Below are positions 42,583 to 51,043 of a stretch of 53,543 nucleotides of DNA, one piece after another. The stretch's first letter is position 1. Each line of letters starts with the position of its first letter. A program made the translations under genes and the position numbers. Source of the DNA: Bacteroidota bacterium (lineage in GTDB: Bacteria > Bacteroidota > Bacteroidia > Chitinophagales > Chitinophagaceae); assembly GCA_023415275.1 (NCBI GenBank), contig JAEZLJ010000022.1, positions 1-53,543 on the forward strand, given 5' to 3'. The notes under the pieces are model-generated. The model had not been told where the DNA came from. It was given only the letters and a program-made list of their open reading frames with translations, and did not search any database.

Positions 42583-43881
42583 TTACTGTTCTGTGATCTT
42601 GGCTGTGATCTTTATGTTGAAAGCAGGTCCGCCCAGGGATCCTGAAAAAGGCACATCACATAATACAGCCGTCACTTTGTTGTTGGCCACTGTAACATAT
42701 ACATTACCCTGCGCAGATTGCCACCATACATTGCTGGCTACAGCATTTATAGCCACATCATCCACCGCACTGGCCCCTCCTACAGGCTTCACATGATAAA
42801 CACCAGGCTTGGGTTGGGTGTTGCCGACAAATTGCAGACTCAGGTCACCGCCAATTCCATTGGCTGTAATGGTATAGCCACCTCCATTAGGCTCATGCAT
42901 GACAGAATAAAAAGTAACATTTGCTATTCCTGAATAATTAGCTGTATTATTGGTGGGATTGCAACTGGCAGTGCCTGAGGCAATCACCGGGATATTAAAG
43001 CTGCAATCTTCTGTACTTGTTGAAAAAGGAAAGTCAAAGCTTCCTGTTTCAGTGGGCGTTCCGGAAGCAGCAAGTGTAATTGATTGCGCACCTGTTGCCG
43101 AGAAGGTGCCACTGCCGCTAAAAGTCATACCATTAATAGTTTGGGTGGATATACTCCAGGTGCCCAATTTGGTTACATTAACTGGTATGGTCACCTTGTT
43201 GGTAGCGCCCAGTGCTACTCCTTTATTATAATTTCCTGCTACTGTTACATCGGCACAACCAGTGCCTGAACTGACCAGCGCATATTCTGCATTGCTACCT
43301 GTATTACCTCCTGTGCCGCCACCGGTTCCTCCACCTGTGTTACCGCCATTATTTTGAGAACAGCTATTAGGCAAACCTATCAATGCATTGACAGATCCGC
43401 TGTTGATGACATAGGCTGCATTGCTAAGCGGATCGGTAAGTGAAGCTGTAAAATTCCCTGAAATGGAAGTATCGGTAATGGCCGTAACAGTAAAAGAAAA
43501 CGAAGAAGCCGTAGCCCCGGAAATATAGGTATTGCCATTGGCATCGCTTACCATAATACCTGCTCCCTGTGCCCCCGTATAAGTGGTTTTGGATATATTG
43601 CCTGTAGGTGCGTAAAGAAAGATCATAAAGGCATTGCCTGGTGCATCGGTCCCTTCTATGGAAAGGATTTTAATGCCGCTGGATTGGTCATAATAGGCTG
43701 TATCCACGCAGCCGGTAAGGCTGGTGCCATTATTCTGAAATGTCCATCCGGACGTAAAGGCGTTATTGCCGCCATTGGAGCCAGCCTGGCTCTCTTCAAA
43801 GCTTTTTTCTTTAGAACAGGAGTAAATTCCGAGGATACTGAAAAGAAAAGCAGTTAAGCAAAGGGTAATACGATTCTTCAT
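42583..43881 (-). CDS. Two-part lipoprotein with Gly-rich linker, unknown function
   Basis: 432 residues. Leader ends in a lipobox Cys (LGIYSC) followed by SKEKS. The N-terminal beta domain (to ~170) shares a pattern, TVTAITDTSISGNFTASLTD, with the small lipoproteins at 48875-50179. A Gly/Asn/Thr linker (about 174-197) joins a larger all-beta domain (NGGGYTITANGIGGDLSLQFVG). No enzymatic motif is seen; a cell-surface adhesin-like or binding role is possible. The GGTGGGTGG linker is typical of surface proteins in this phylum. Confidence 0.75.
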   Translation of the reverse strand: MKNRITLCLTAFLFSILGIYSCSKEKSFEESQAGSNGGNNAFTSGWTFQNNGTSLTGCVDTAYYDQSSGIKILSIEGTDAPGNAFMIFLYAPTGNISKTTYTGAQGAGIMVSDANGNTYISGATASSFSFTVTAITDTSISGNFTASLTDPLSNAAYVINSGSVNALIGLPNSCSQNNGGNTGGGTGGGTGGNTGSNAEYALVSSGTGCADVTVAGNYNKGVALGATNKVTIPVNVTKLGTWSISTQTINGMTFSGSGTFSATGAQSITLAASGTPTETGSFDFPFSTSTEDCSFNIPVIASGTASCNPTNNTANYSGIANVTFYSVMHEPNGGGYTITANGIGGDLSLQFVGNTQPKPGVYHVKPVGGASAVDDVAINAVASNVWWQSAQGNVYVTVANNKVTAVLCDVPFSGSLGGPAFNIKITAKITEQ

Positions 43882-44066
43882 GGCACTAAAATAAATAAAT
43901 ATTTATTTTCTCAAATGTCCCCAAAACAGGCAACATGAGCGAGTGATAGGAATTGGCTTAATGCTAGCTGCACCATCAGGAATCAACTTTTAACCTTTAT
44001 GTTGTCTTAATGAATTGTATAAAAAAGGAAATTATTAAAGAAGCATGTCTCATTAGACCCTCTGTA

Positions 44067-44888
44067 TCAGGTGGCCTGTTCTACATAGGCAATCATCTTC
44101 TTCAGCGTACTTTTATCAGGAAGTGGTCCGTAAGCTGCCTGCAGGTTTTCTATGGCATGTTGCTTATCGCTCGTGGCGGGTATCACGCAGGTCACGGCAG
44201 GATGTGCCAGAATGAATTTCAGAAAAAAGCTTCCCCAGTTGTCTATGCCCCAGTCAGAAGCCCATGAAGGCAATGGCATATGCGTCACCTTGCGTAAATG
44301 GCTTCCTTCACCAAACGGGCGGTTGATCAGGGTGGCTACTCCCTCATCGGCGCAGAGAGCCAGCAATGACTTTTCTGCATGGCGGGAAAGAATGGAATAG
44401 TTGAACTGCACAAAATCTATGGGTTCATTGCGTATCAGCTTTTCCAATTCTTCATGACTGCTGTCCTGGTAATGGGTGATACCTACATAGCGCAATTTAC
44501 CCTCCTCCTTCATCTGCAGCAGGTAGGGCAGGTGGCTGTGCCAATCAAGCAGGTTATGTATCTGCACCAGGTCCATGACCTCTCTTTTCATAAGCCGGAA
44601 CGATTCGGCCAGCTGTGCTTTGCCAGCTGCAGCTCCCTGTGTCCATACCTTGGTGGCATAGAAAAAATCATTTTGTTCGGGCATGGCACTGGTGATATCT
44701 CCTACCACTTCTTCCGAACGGCCATACATGGGAGAGGAATCGATCAACCGTCCACCGGCAGCGTGCAGGGTTTCCAGCACTTCCTGCAAAACAGGATACC
44801 GTGGTGCTTTTACATCAAATGTTTGCCAGGTTCCCAGTCCAATGACGGGGAGGGCTTCTCCTGAAGATGGTATGGTGCGGGTGAGCAT
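44067..44888 (-). CDS. Aldo/keto reductase
   Basis: 273 residues. AKR tetrad is visible: Asp and Tyr in RLIDSSPMYGRSEE, Lys in FYATKVW, His in LVQIHNL. Substrate unclear; the start of the barrel (LPVIGLGTWQTFD) and the shortened C-terminus suggest a compact member. A TAACTTTA element lies only 5-12 bp upstream of the ATG at 44888, so the mRNA may be leaderless. Confidence 0.9.
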   Translation of the reverse strand: MLTRTIPSSGEALPVIGLGTWQTFDVKAPRYPVLQEVLETLHAAGGRLIDSSPMYGRSEEVVGDITSAMPEQNDFFYATKVWTQGAAAGKAQLAESFRLMKREVMDLVQIHNLLDWHSHLPYLLQMKEEGKLRYVGITHYQDSSHEELEKLIRNEPIDFVQFNYSILSRHAEKSLLALCADEGVATLINRPFGEGSHLRKVTHMPLPSWASDWGIDNWGSFFLKFILAHPAVTCVIPATSDKQHAIENLQAAYGPLPDKSTLKKMIAYVEQAT

Positions 44889-44892
44889 ACCC

Positions 44893-44900
44893 TAAAGTTA
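44893..44900 (-). promoter_or_regulatory. -7-like element directly at the AKR start
   Basis: Minus-strand TAACTTTA is followed by GGGT and then the ATG at 44888. Transcription would start at or next to the start codon. Confidence 0.45.
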
Positions 44901-44995
44901 GGTATAGTATTTCTAGCGATTATTATAGCTGCATTTCTTTGCAAATTTTGCAGGTATGATCAGTTGTTTTTCTGTTTTTCAAAGATGGTGACTGA

Positions 44996-45493
44996 TCAGA
45001 CATCATTCTCATCAAAAGATAACTCGATAACAGACCGCCTGGCTTCCACTTTGCGGTAAGAAACTTTAGCGGTATCGAGCATACGTTTGCTGGCAACAGA
45101 TACATTAGTGCCATCGTATTTATCGCTCAGGTAGATCACTTCCCTGATGCCCGATTGTATAATGGCCTTGCTGCATTCATTGCAGGGAAACAGAGCGGTG
45201 TAGATGCGGCACCCGGATAGGTCCATGCCAATATTATTCAGAATAGCATTGAGCTCAGCATGACATACATAGGGATATTTGGTCTGAAGAAAGTCTCCAT
45301 TTTTTTCCCAGGGGAAGTCGTCATCACTGCAGCCTATGGGAAGACCATTATAACCCGCACCCACTATTTTATTCTGGCTATTGACAATGCAGGCACCTAC
45401 CTGTGTAGAAGGGTCCTTGCTGCGCAGTCCACTTAACAGGGCCACACCCATGAAATATTCATCCCAGCTTATATAGTCTTTTCTTCCAGCCAT
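44996..45493 (-). CDS. dCMP deaminase-family protein
   Basis: 165 residues. Cytidine-deaminase-like zinc motifs: CHAELNAILNN (His, catalytic Glu) and PCNECSKAI (two Cys). MGVALLSGLRSKDPSTQVGACIV at the N-terminus is characteristic of deoxycytidylate deaminases and the ComEB type. Converts dCMP to dUMP for dTTP synthesis. Compact length typical. Ends close to AKR on the same strand. Confidence 0.92.
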   Translation of the reverse strand: MAGRKDYISWDEYFMGVALLSGLRSKDPSTQVGACIVNSQNKIVGAGYNGLPIGCSDDDFPWEKNGDFLQTKYPYVCHAELNAILNNIGMDLSGCRIYTALFPCNECSKAIIQSGIREVIYLSDKYDGTNVSVASKRMLDTAKVSYRKVEARRSVIELSFDENDV

Positions 45494-45545
45494 AGTTGGT
45501 CAATCAATAAAAAGTTGAAGATATATTAAAACGCTGAAGAGAGAT

Positions 45546-46064
45546 CTATAAGTGATGAGGCCTGCATTTTTCAATGATGGTTTCCATGTCAGTAGGACGT
45601 TGGGTGCCTATCAAGACCCGCGCATTATTTTTCAATATCAGTTGTATGCCTTTATTCCCTGAAACAATGTAAGCTTTCCCGGACCCTCCATACCTTACAC
45701 CCATTATGCCAAACCGGATACCCCATCCTCCATATTCCTGTAATGCATGGTAATCCCGGATGTATATCTCCTGGATATCTGACCAGGGATATATGCTGAA
45801 TGAGGGCTGGAAAGGGGGATAGCGGACATAGATACCGTCCTCCCGGATCTGTGATATCATTCGTATGCCTGTAAAAAAGCTGAGTGTAAGGAGGACCACC
45901 ATGCCGGTAAACAATGCAGTGGTTGTTGGAGTAATAATTCCTTTATTTCTGAATAAGCTGAATGCCATGGCAACAAGAAATAGCAATGCGGTAACCAGGA
46001 AGAAACGGCTTAGCCCTGTTTTGCCAGGACCTTGAATCTCTTCGATCATGGTGGAAGATGTCAT
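45546..46064 (-). CDS. Membrane protein with two helices and PH-like domain
   Basis: 172 residues. Two hydrophobic helices (FFLVTALLFLVAMAFSLF and TTTALFTGMVVLLTLSFFTG) are followed by a beta-rich C-terminal part (IREDGIYVRYPPFQPSFSIYPWSDIQEIYIRDY..., GIQLILKNNARVLIGTQRP) resembling the PH-like domains of the bPH/YdbT group. Start 46064 is likely; ATG at 46049 is an alternative and 46151 adds unlikely residues. Function unknown. Confidence 0.75.
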   Translation of the reverse strand: MTSSTMIEEIQGPGKTGLSRFFLVTALLFLVAMAFSLFRNKGIITPTTTALFTGMVVLLTLSFFTGIRMISQIREDGIYVRYPPFQPSFSIYPWSDIQEIYIRDYHALQEYGGWGIRFGIMGVRYGGSGKAYIVSGNKGIQLILKNNARVLIGTQRPTDMETIIEKCRPHHL

Positions 46065-46219
46065 TATTATACTACTCCTTTTTTGATTGTAAATATTGAA
46101 ACGTTTTGCCTTCTGATTGATAAGTAATGCCTGATTTAATAGGCAATGCAAAAGGCCATTACTAATGTAATCATTCTTCTCAGAAATTGGTTTACAGGAG
46201 CTGGCATAGTGAAATACTA

Positions 46220-46266
46220 TAAATAAAAACCTATAGGCTCTCCTTATATAAAGAGAACCTATAGGT
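46220..46266 (-). terminator. Intrinsic terminator after the c-type cytochrome gene
   Basis: ACCTATAGGCTCTC (46229-46242) pairs with GAGAACCTATAGGT (46253-46266), one mismatch. On the minus strand a TTTTTATTT tract follows. 16 nt after the stop at 46282. Confidence 0.82.
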
Positions 46267-46281
46267 AAAAAGCTTGTTCAA

Positions 46282-46872
46282 TTATTTTGCCTGTGGAGGC
46301 AATGGTTGGGGTACTATATTTTTTACAGGAGTGGTGGTTTGCAGGTAGGCAAATATGGCCTTTAACTCTTCATCTCTTAAGTTCCGGTACATCTGCCAGG
46401 GCATTGGCGGCAAAAGATTCCTTGATCCAGGCAAACCCTTGTACTTCCCTTCCCTGATGGCCAATAGAAATTGCGCCTCTGTCCAATTGCCAATACCAGT
46501 GGCATCTGATGTCAGGTTGGCTGTGTAGGAGGTGCCCCAGGGACCTACCCAGGTGGTAAGGTCGCTGGTAACAATCAGCCCTTTTTGCTGCATTTCCTTT
46601 TTGTTCACATCGGGCTCGGGTGAGCTGGCCAGGTGGCCTGCCAGCATGTGGCTGCTGTCTATTTCTGGCCCTTGCGGGGTCATTATTTTAGGACTGTGGC
46701 AATCATGGCAGGCACTGACAGTCACCAGGTGGCGGCCCCATTCCACCTGCGATTCAAATCCATTAAATGTAGATTCTGCAGCCACCAGTGTTTTGGGTTC
46801 CTTGTTGTTGCATTGCACCTGTGTTAAGGCAATGAAGGTAACAAGGGATGATAGTAGATAAGATTTTCTCAT
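46282..46872 (-). CDS. Exported mono-heme c-type cytochrome-like lipoprotein
   Basis: 196 residues. Leader ends TQVQC (lipobox-like) followed by NNKEP. One heme motif CHDCH (in SACHDCHSPKI). The axial Met may be in LLPPMPWQMYRNL. The rest (WGRHLVTVSACHDCHS, SYTANLTSDATGIGNWTEAQFLLAIREGK, DEELKAIFAYLQTTTPV) matches the cytochrome c class I-like proteins that sit beside alcohol or sugar dehydrogenases. It is divergent from the b-type/decaheme pair at 47264-48813, 391 bp away. Start at 46872 gives the leader. Confidence 0.87.
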   Translation of the reverse strand: MRKSYLLSSLVTFIALTQVQCNNKEPKTLVAAESTFNGFESQVEWGRHLVTVSACHDCHSPKIMTPQGPEIDSSHMLAGHLASSPEPDVNKKEMQQKGLIVTSDLTTWVGPWGTSYTANLTSDATGIGNWTEAQFLLAIREGKYKGLPGSRNLLPPMPWQMYRNLRDEELKAIFAYLQTTTPVKNIVPQPLPPQAK

Positions 46873-47263
46873 AATGAATGTATTGTTGGTTAAGAAATCC
46901 AGCATTGTTAGTGGGACGGCCAGGAACGAGATCTGCCAGGTTTGGAAGGGAAGGGGACTACGATGGCTATTCAGTATAGGTAATTATACGGATATGCTTT
47001 CCTGTTAGCTTTGCTAAGGTTGGTAGGAATAAAGCTTTGATAGGCGAATTGTGCAGCTCTTGTATAAGGTAAGGTACAATTTCCCGGTGTGATAAAAAAC
47101 TGCAGTGCTTAAGAAGACTTTTTGCCTTAAGATCTGTTATTGGCTATAGTAAAATTCTCCACAGGCACCCGAATAGAATAATGATGGCTGTCACGAAATG
47201 CTCTGCCCAATGTCATAGGCAGGCATTCTAAGGCATTTTAATTTAACCCGGACAATCAACCAT
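46873..47263. other. Divergent intergenic region between cytochrome genes
   Basis: No gene is seen. A hairpin CTTAAG at 47108-47113 pairs with a second CTTAAG at about 47128. No TAnnTTTG match was found on either strand, so the promoters of the two divergent cytochrome units were not located. Confidence 0.45.
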
Positions 47264-47899
47264 ATGGATACAGCAACGCAACCAACCCGGGGAGCCTTAT
47301 CCAATAAAAACAAACCAGAGCTTAACAAAGCCAGGCCTGTATTTACTACCTACGTATTGCCTTTCATGCAATGGTTTGCGCTTATGATATTGGTCGCTAT
47401 TCTTATTGACATGGGATTGCATTATTTAAAACTGGTGTTTATCGGCCGTTACCTCGGGTATACCGGCACATTTACCATTATTGGTTCATTTATATATTCT
47501 CTCAGGAAAAGGAAAATCATTAAAACCGGCTCTCCTAAGACTTATTTAATGGTCCATGAATATATGGCCTGGGCAGGATCGGTGATGTTGTTGGTTCATG
47601 CAGGTATTCACTTCAATGCCCTTTTGCCATGGCTGGCTGTTCTGGCTATGATCATTTCTGTGCTATCTGGCCTGGTTGGAAAGTTCCTTTTGAAAAAAGC
47701 CAGCCTGGCACATAAGGATAACCTTCAGCTATTACTTGCTGGCGGAACTTCCAAAGAAGAGGCAGAAAAGAAATTATTTTTTGAGTCTGTTGCCGTTGAC
47801 CTGATGAAGAAATGGCGGCAGGTACACTTACCCATTACCCTGTTGTTTGCCTTGTTAGCCCTTATTCACATCATCACTGTTTATTTATTTATGAAATGA
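47264..47899 (+). CDS. Predicted transmembrane di-heme b-type cytochrome
   Basis: 211 residues with five predicted membrane helices (about 30-55, 62-80, 97-117, 120-143, 188-209). Two of them carry His pairs at exactly the same spacing: His98-X13-His112 in helix 3 and His188-X13-His202 in helix 5. The H-X13-H pair in two helices is the bis-His di-heme signature of the ferric-reductase/cytochrome-b-like transmembrane domain. His53 and His116 are extra. The gene is coupled to the decaheme gene by an ATGA overlap, so it should pass electrons across the inner membrane to it. No close family was recognised. Confidence 0.72.
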   Translation: MDTATQPTRGALSNKNKPELNKARPVFTTYVLPFMQWFALMILVAILIDMGLHYLKLVFIGRYLGYTGTFTIIGSFIYSLRKRKIIKTGSPKTYLMVHEYMAWAGSVMLLVHAGIHFNALLPWLAVLAMIISVLSGLVGKFLLKKASLAHKDNLQLLLAGGTSKEEAEKKLFFESVAVDLMKKWRQVHLPITLLFALLALIHIITVYLFMK

Positions 47900-48813
47900 A
47901 GGCTTTGATTGTCATATTGATCATTGGTGCTGCCATTGCTCTTTCTGCATTAAGTCCTCATCTTATGCTTAATCCTGGTAAACTTAGCCAGGGGCATATC
48001 AAAAATGAAAAAGAATGCAGTTCCTGTCACCAGCTTTTAAAGGGCATTTCTTCAACGAAGTGCATTACATGTCATAAGGTAGACGAAATCGGGATTAAGA
48101 AAGGTCAGCAGGATAGTGCATTTACAGAGAATATAGTGCTATTTCATAGTAAGCTATCGGACCTGGAATGCATTTCCTGCCATACCGATCATGTGGGCAG
48201 GGATCCTGGATTGTTAGTAAGCAACTTCAGGCACCAGCTTCTTCCATCCAACATTTTAAATAAGTGCAATAGCTGTCATAATACGCCCAAAGATTCTCTT
48301 CATTTTTTTGTATCTGCCAGCTGTAACAATTGTCATAATGTAAATGATTGGAAGTTTGCGGGCCATTTTGACCATGACCAGTTACAACCTTCTTTAAAAA
48401 ACAATTGTATGGCCTGTCACCAACCGCCCGTTGATGATCTCCATAAAAACCTGCTGGATGGCTGCAGCAAATGCCATGGTACAGATCATTGGACTCCCGC
48501 TGATTTTGATCATGATGGCTATTTTCAACTGGATAGAGATCATGATGTAAAATGCGCCACCTGCCATACCAACAATCATTACAGCTCATTAACTTGCTAT
48601 GGATGTCATGAACACTCAGAAAGCAATATCCGGTCTGAACACCTGGAAGAAGGAATTACCGACTTTACAGACTGTGCTTCATGTCATCGAAGCGCCAACA
48701 AACATGATTTAAAAAATGGTAATTATGAGGAAAACAAAGGTGGGGAAGAAGCACAAAAAGTGAGGGAGTATTTAAAAAAGGAACACCATGGATCAGAAAA
48801 AGATGATGATTAA
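47896..48813 (+). CDS. Membrane-anchored decaheme c-type cytochrome
   Basis: 305 residues with ten CxxCH motifs: CSSCH (41-45), CITCH, CISCH, CNSCH, CNNCH, CMACH, CSKCH, CATCH, CYGCH and CASCH (260-264). An N-terminal hydrophobic segment (ALIVILIIGAAIALSAL) serves as signal or anchor. Extra His residues (GHFDHDQLQ, DFDHDGYFQLDRDHD) can be the distal axial ligands, as in class III/multiheme cytochromes. The ATG at 47896 overlaps the stop of the b-type gene (ATGA), which argues against the upstream in-frame start at 47812. It should move electrons in the periplasm. A strong terminator follows. Confidence 0.9.
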   Translation: MKALIVILIIGAAIALSALSPHLMLNPGKLSQGHIKNEKECSSCHQLLKGISSTKCITCHKVDEIGIKKGQQDSAFTENIVLFHSKLSDLECISCHTDHVGRDPGLLVSNFRHQLLPSNILNKCNSCHNTPKDSLHFFVSASCNNCHNVNDWKFAGHFDHDQLQPSLKNNCMACHQPPVDDLHKNLLDGCSKCHGTDHWTPADFDHDGYFQLDRDHDVKCATCHTNNHYSSLTCYGCHEHSESNIRSEHLEEGITDFTDCASCHRSANKHDLKNGNYEENKGGEEAQKVREYLKKEHHGSEKDDD

Positions 48814-48833
48814 TCACTAAATATGCTGCAAAG

Positions 48834-48858
48834 AAAAGACCCTTTTTCAGGGTCTTTT
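48834..48858. terminator. Bidirectional terminator between convergent genes
   Basis: AAAAGACCC (48834-48842) pairs with GGGTCTTTT (48850-48858), loop TTTTTCA. T-runs lie on both strands, serving the decaheme gene and the 48875-49420 gene. Confidence 0.85.
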
Positions 48859-48874
48859 TTATAAAGAGTTCAGA

Positions 48875-49420
48875 TTATTTAATAGGTAATTTGAATTCGC
48901 ATTCTGTAAATAAGGTGTACTCATCATACAGCTCTCCGGTAGAAACGTCCTGTTTGTAAAAGGCTCCTTCAAGGGTGCCAGTCATCTCAGTGGCTGTTTT
49001 AGTAAGGATAGTCACCTTCAAAGGCTTTACAGTAGGGTAGTGAAGGCCTGCGCCCCATACAATAGTGGTGCTATTGGGATTGTAAACACCGGCTGTGGTA
49101 TAATCATAGCCTGCATAATCTTCTGTGTAAGTGCCGGGAGTGATACTGACTCCATTGGAAAAATTAATAGATACACCAAGACCTTCCATGCTGGAGGCAC
49201 TCACTGCTTGTGGACTTGCCATCAAAGAAAGTCCCATGCCAGCCCCGGACGAAGTATAGTCTGTGATCATCGCCATGGTATTGGAGGAATAAGTGAAGGC
49301 AACACCATCCTTCTTTCCTTTTATATAGTAGCCACCATTGGAAGAAGCATCTTTTTTGCAACTGCTGAATAAAGAAGCCAACACCAAAAAGAATAAAGTG
49401 CTTCGAAGCATTTGTTTCAT
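48875..49420 (-). CDS. Small lipoprotein A, unknown function
   Basis: 181 residues. Leader ends SLFSSC with KKDASS. Beta-rich mature part with YYIKGKKDG near the start, TPGTYTEDYAGYDY, MTGTLEGAFYKQD and a final ECEFKLPIK. It resembles the neighbouring lipoprotein at 49661-50179 in the opening (CKK-x-SS, YY-x-K-K-x-D) and in the G-TYT, I/M-x-G-x-x-G and E-F-x-x-P elements, so the two are paralogues. No catalytic motif. Start 49420 gives the leader. Confidence 0.78.
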   Translation of the reverse strand: MKQMLRSTLFFLVLASLFSSCKKDASSNGGYYIKGKKDGVAFTYSSNTMAMITDYTSSGAGMGLSLMASPQAVSASSMEGLGVSINFSNGVSITPGTYTEDYAGYDYTTAGVYNPNSTTIVWGAGLHYPTVKPLKVTILTKTATEMTGTLEGAFYKQDVSTGELYDEYTLFTECEFKLPIK

Positions 49421-49660
49421 ACAATACGGATTGGTTTTATTTGTTGCCAAAGTACAAAAGAATAGGAAGGTGCCAAATCAGTTCAGCTATATGATTGCCT
49501 ATATAAGTGAAAATACTTACAGGTATTATACACATACTGTTTTGTCAATACAAAAAGATAAGAATCACATTCATGGTGGCGTACAATTACAATTTTGAAC
49601 TATTGCTATTTGTATTCTTTAATACTTTGTCTTTTATTTACGGCTCAAACCAAATACCAT

Positions 49661-50179
49661 ATGAAATCAATAGGTTTTAGGCAGTGTCTTATTATATTAT
49701 CGTTCGTTGCTTTTCTTTTCTCTTGTAAAAAGGAAGGATCTTCCCAGGACAATAATTATTACCTGAAATTCAAAATCGATAACAATTGGGTAACCTGGAG
49801 TAATGCATTGGGGGATCTGTCACAGGAACCCGGATCAAATAAATCAGGTTTAAATGTTTCAGCACAAAGCAGTACGCAAACCGAAGTTTTTAATATTGGC
49901 ATACAGGTAGATGGAAATCTTGCTACAGGAACCTACACACCGGATCATTCTTTTATGGCTGTATCCTATACCAAAAGAACCGGCACGAGCAATTTTACAT
50001 CATATACCGGGGGTGGTATTTTCTCAGGGCCTGATACCCGTTATGAGATTACCATTACTTCCATCACCGATAAGATCATCAAAGGAAATTTCAAAGGCAG
50101 CTACCTTGTGAATGATGCTGATGACACGGATACTTTGGCTATAACAGAGGGAGAGTTTGTGGTTCCAAGGATCCGGTAG
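49661..50179 (+). CDS. Small lipoprotein B, paralogue of lipoprotein A
   Basis: 172 residues. Leader ends in a lipobox Cys (FLFSC) followed by KKEGSS. NNYYLKFKIDNNWVTWSN, ATGTYTPDHSF, RYEITITSITDKIIKGNFKGSYL and EGEFVVPRIR parallel lipoprotein A in order and spacing. The same TSITD-x-x-I-x-GNF pattern also appears in the first domain of the 42583-43881 lipoprotein. Divergent from A, and probably a duplicated surface protein. Start at 49661; an in-frame ATG at 49595 would hide the leader. Confidence 0.78.
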   Translation: MKSIGFRQCLIILSFVAFLFSCKKEGSSQDNNYYLKFKIDNNWVTWSNALGDLSQEPGSNKSGLNVSAQSSTQTEVFNIGIQVDGNLATGTYTPDHSFMAVSYTKRTGTSNFTSYTGGGIFSGPDTRYEITITSITDKIIKGNFKGSYLVNDADDTDTLAITEGEFVVPRIR

Positions 50180-50362
50180 ATCTCTTGGGTTGCTACTCCC
50201 GGCTTGAATTGCGCCAGGATTGGATTTTATGAAGTAGGGTCCTGCAACTATGAACATCGACAATATTAAAATTAAGTATGTTCAACACAGTGTCATTACC
50301 TATCCAGGCCAATGCATTCTATCCAGAGATACATGTATCCACTTGCAACAATTGTGGAAGTT

Positions 50363-50866
50363 TTAATGAGTATTGTGTTTTTGGTTACGCTCCAGGCAGG
50401 ATAAAAACTCTTTCAAAACCGACTCTGTAAAATAAAGTTGTGCCGGGAATCCTTCCTCTGCCTCTGTGGTGATTTTCCCTTCATGGATGATCTTTCCTTC
50501 AAAGGCAATGGCAAAATAAGCAAAGAGCGAATGGATATTCTTTTCCGGCATGGTAGCGGCATAGCCAACTATACCAATGCCGTAATTGCTGGTGAACAGA
50601 GCGCATACATTGCAGGCCAGGTCCTGTGCTACTTTTTCTGATACGGAATCATTGGCAATTGCATGCAATGGTTCTACCAGCAGGTGCCGGCATTTTTGTC
50701 CCACATTATAAGCAGTGATGCCTCCCTGGAAAAAGCCGGAAGCATCAGGAATATTACTAAAAGCGCATTGCAATAGGCCGCTGGTTACACTTTCAGCTAC
50801 TGACACGGACAGCCCTTTTTCTTTTAACCGGCCACCAATTTGAAATAGGAGATCTTTATCAAACAT
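50363..50866 (-). CDS. CinA C-terminal/PncC-type nicotinamide-nucleotide amidase
   Basis: 167 residues. The single CinA_C domain has VSVAESVTSGLLQCAFSNIPDASGFFQGGITAYN, GIGIVGYAA (usually G-x-AGP) and a C-terminal helix. PncC deamidates NMN to nicotinate mononucleotide in the pyridine-nucleotide cycle. The family motif VG-AGP is altered to VGYAAT, and the Ser-x-Thr-Ser-Gly is kept. Start 50866 chosen; 50896 adds ten residues that do not match the family. Confidence 0.85.
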   Translation of the reverse strand: MFDKDLLFQIGGRLKEKGLSVSVAESVTSGLLQCAFSNIPDASGFFQGGITAYNVGQKCRHLLVEPLHAIANDSVSEKVAQDLACNVCALFTSNYGIGIVGYAATMPEKNIHSLFAYFAIAFEGKIIHEGKITTEAEEGFPAQLYFTESVLKEFLSCLERNQKHNTH

Positions 50867-50982
50867 ATGGGGATGATCATGCAATGTTAATGCCAACAGG
50901 TACCCATGCCAGACTACTTTTTTGTACTCATTTTATCAGTTGCTGTATGTAGATGCTCACACACATTCCATGAAAGTATGAT

Positions 50983-51021
50983 GTTTAAAAAGTTATCCCG
51001 GGTTGATGCCCGGGATAACTT
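50983..51021 (-). terminator. Intrinsic terminator of the ZU5-type lipoprotein gene
   Basis: AAGTTATCCCGGG (50990-51002) pairs perfectly with CCCGGGATAACTT (51009-51021). On the minus strand TTTTAAAC follows. 23 nt after the stop at 51044. Confidence 0.85.
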
Positions 51022-51043
51022 AATTATAAAGTAGTAGATGTTT

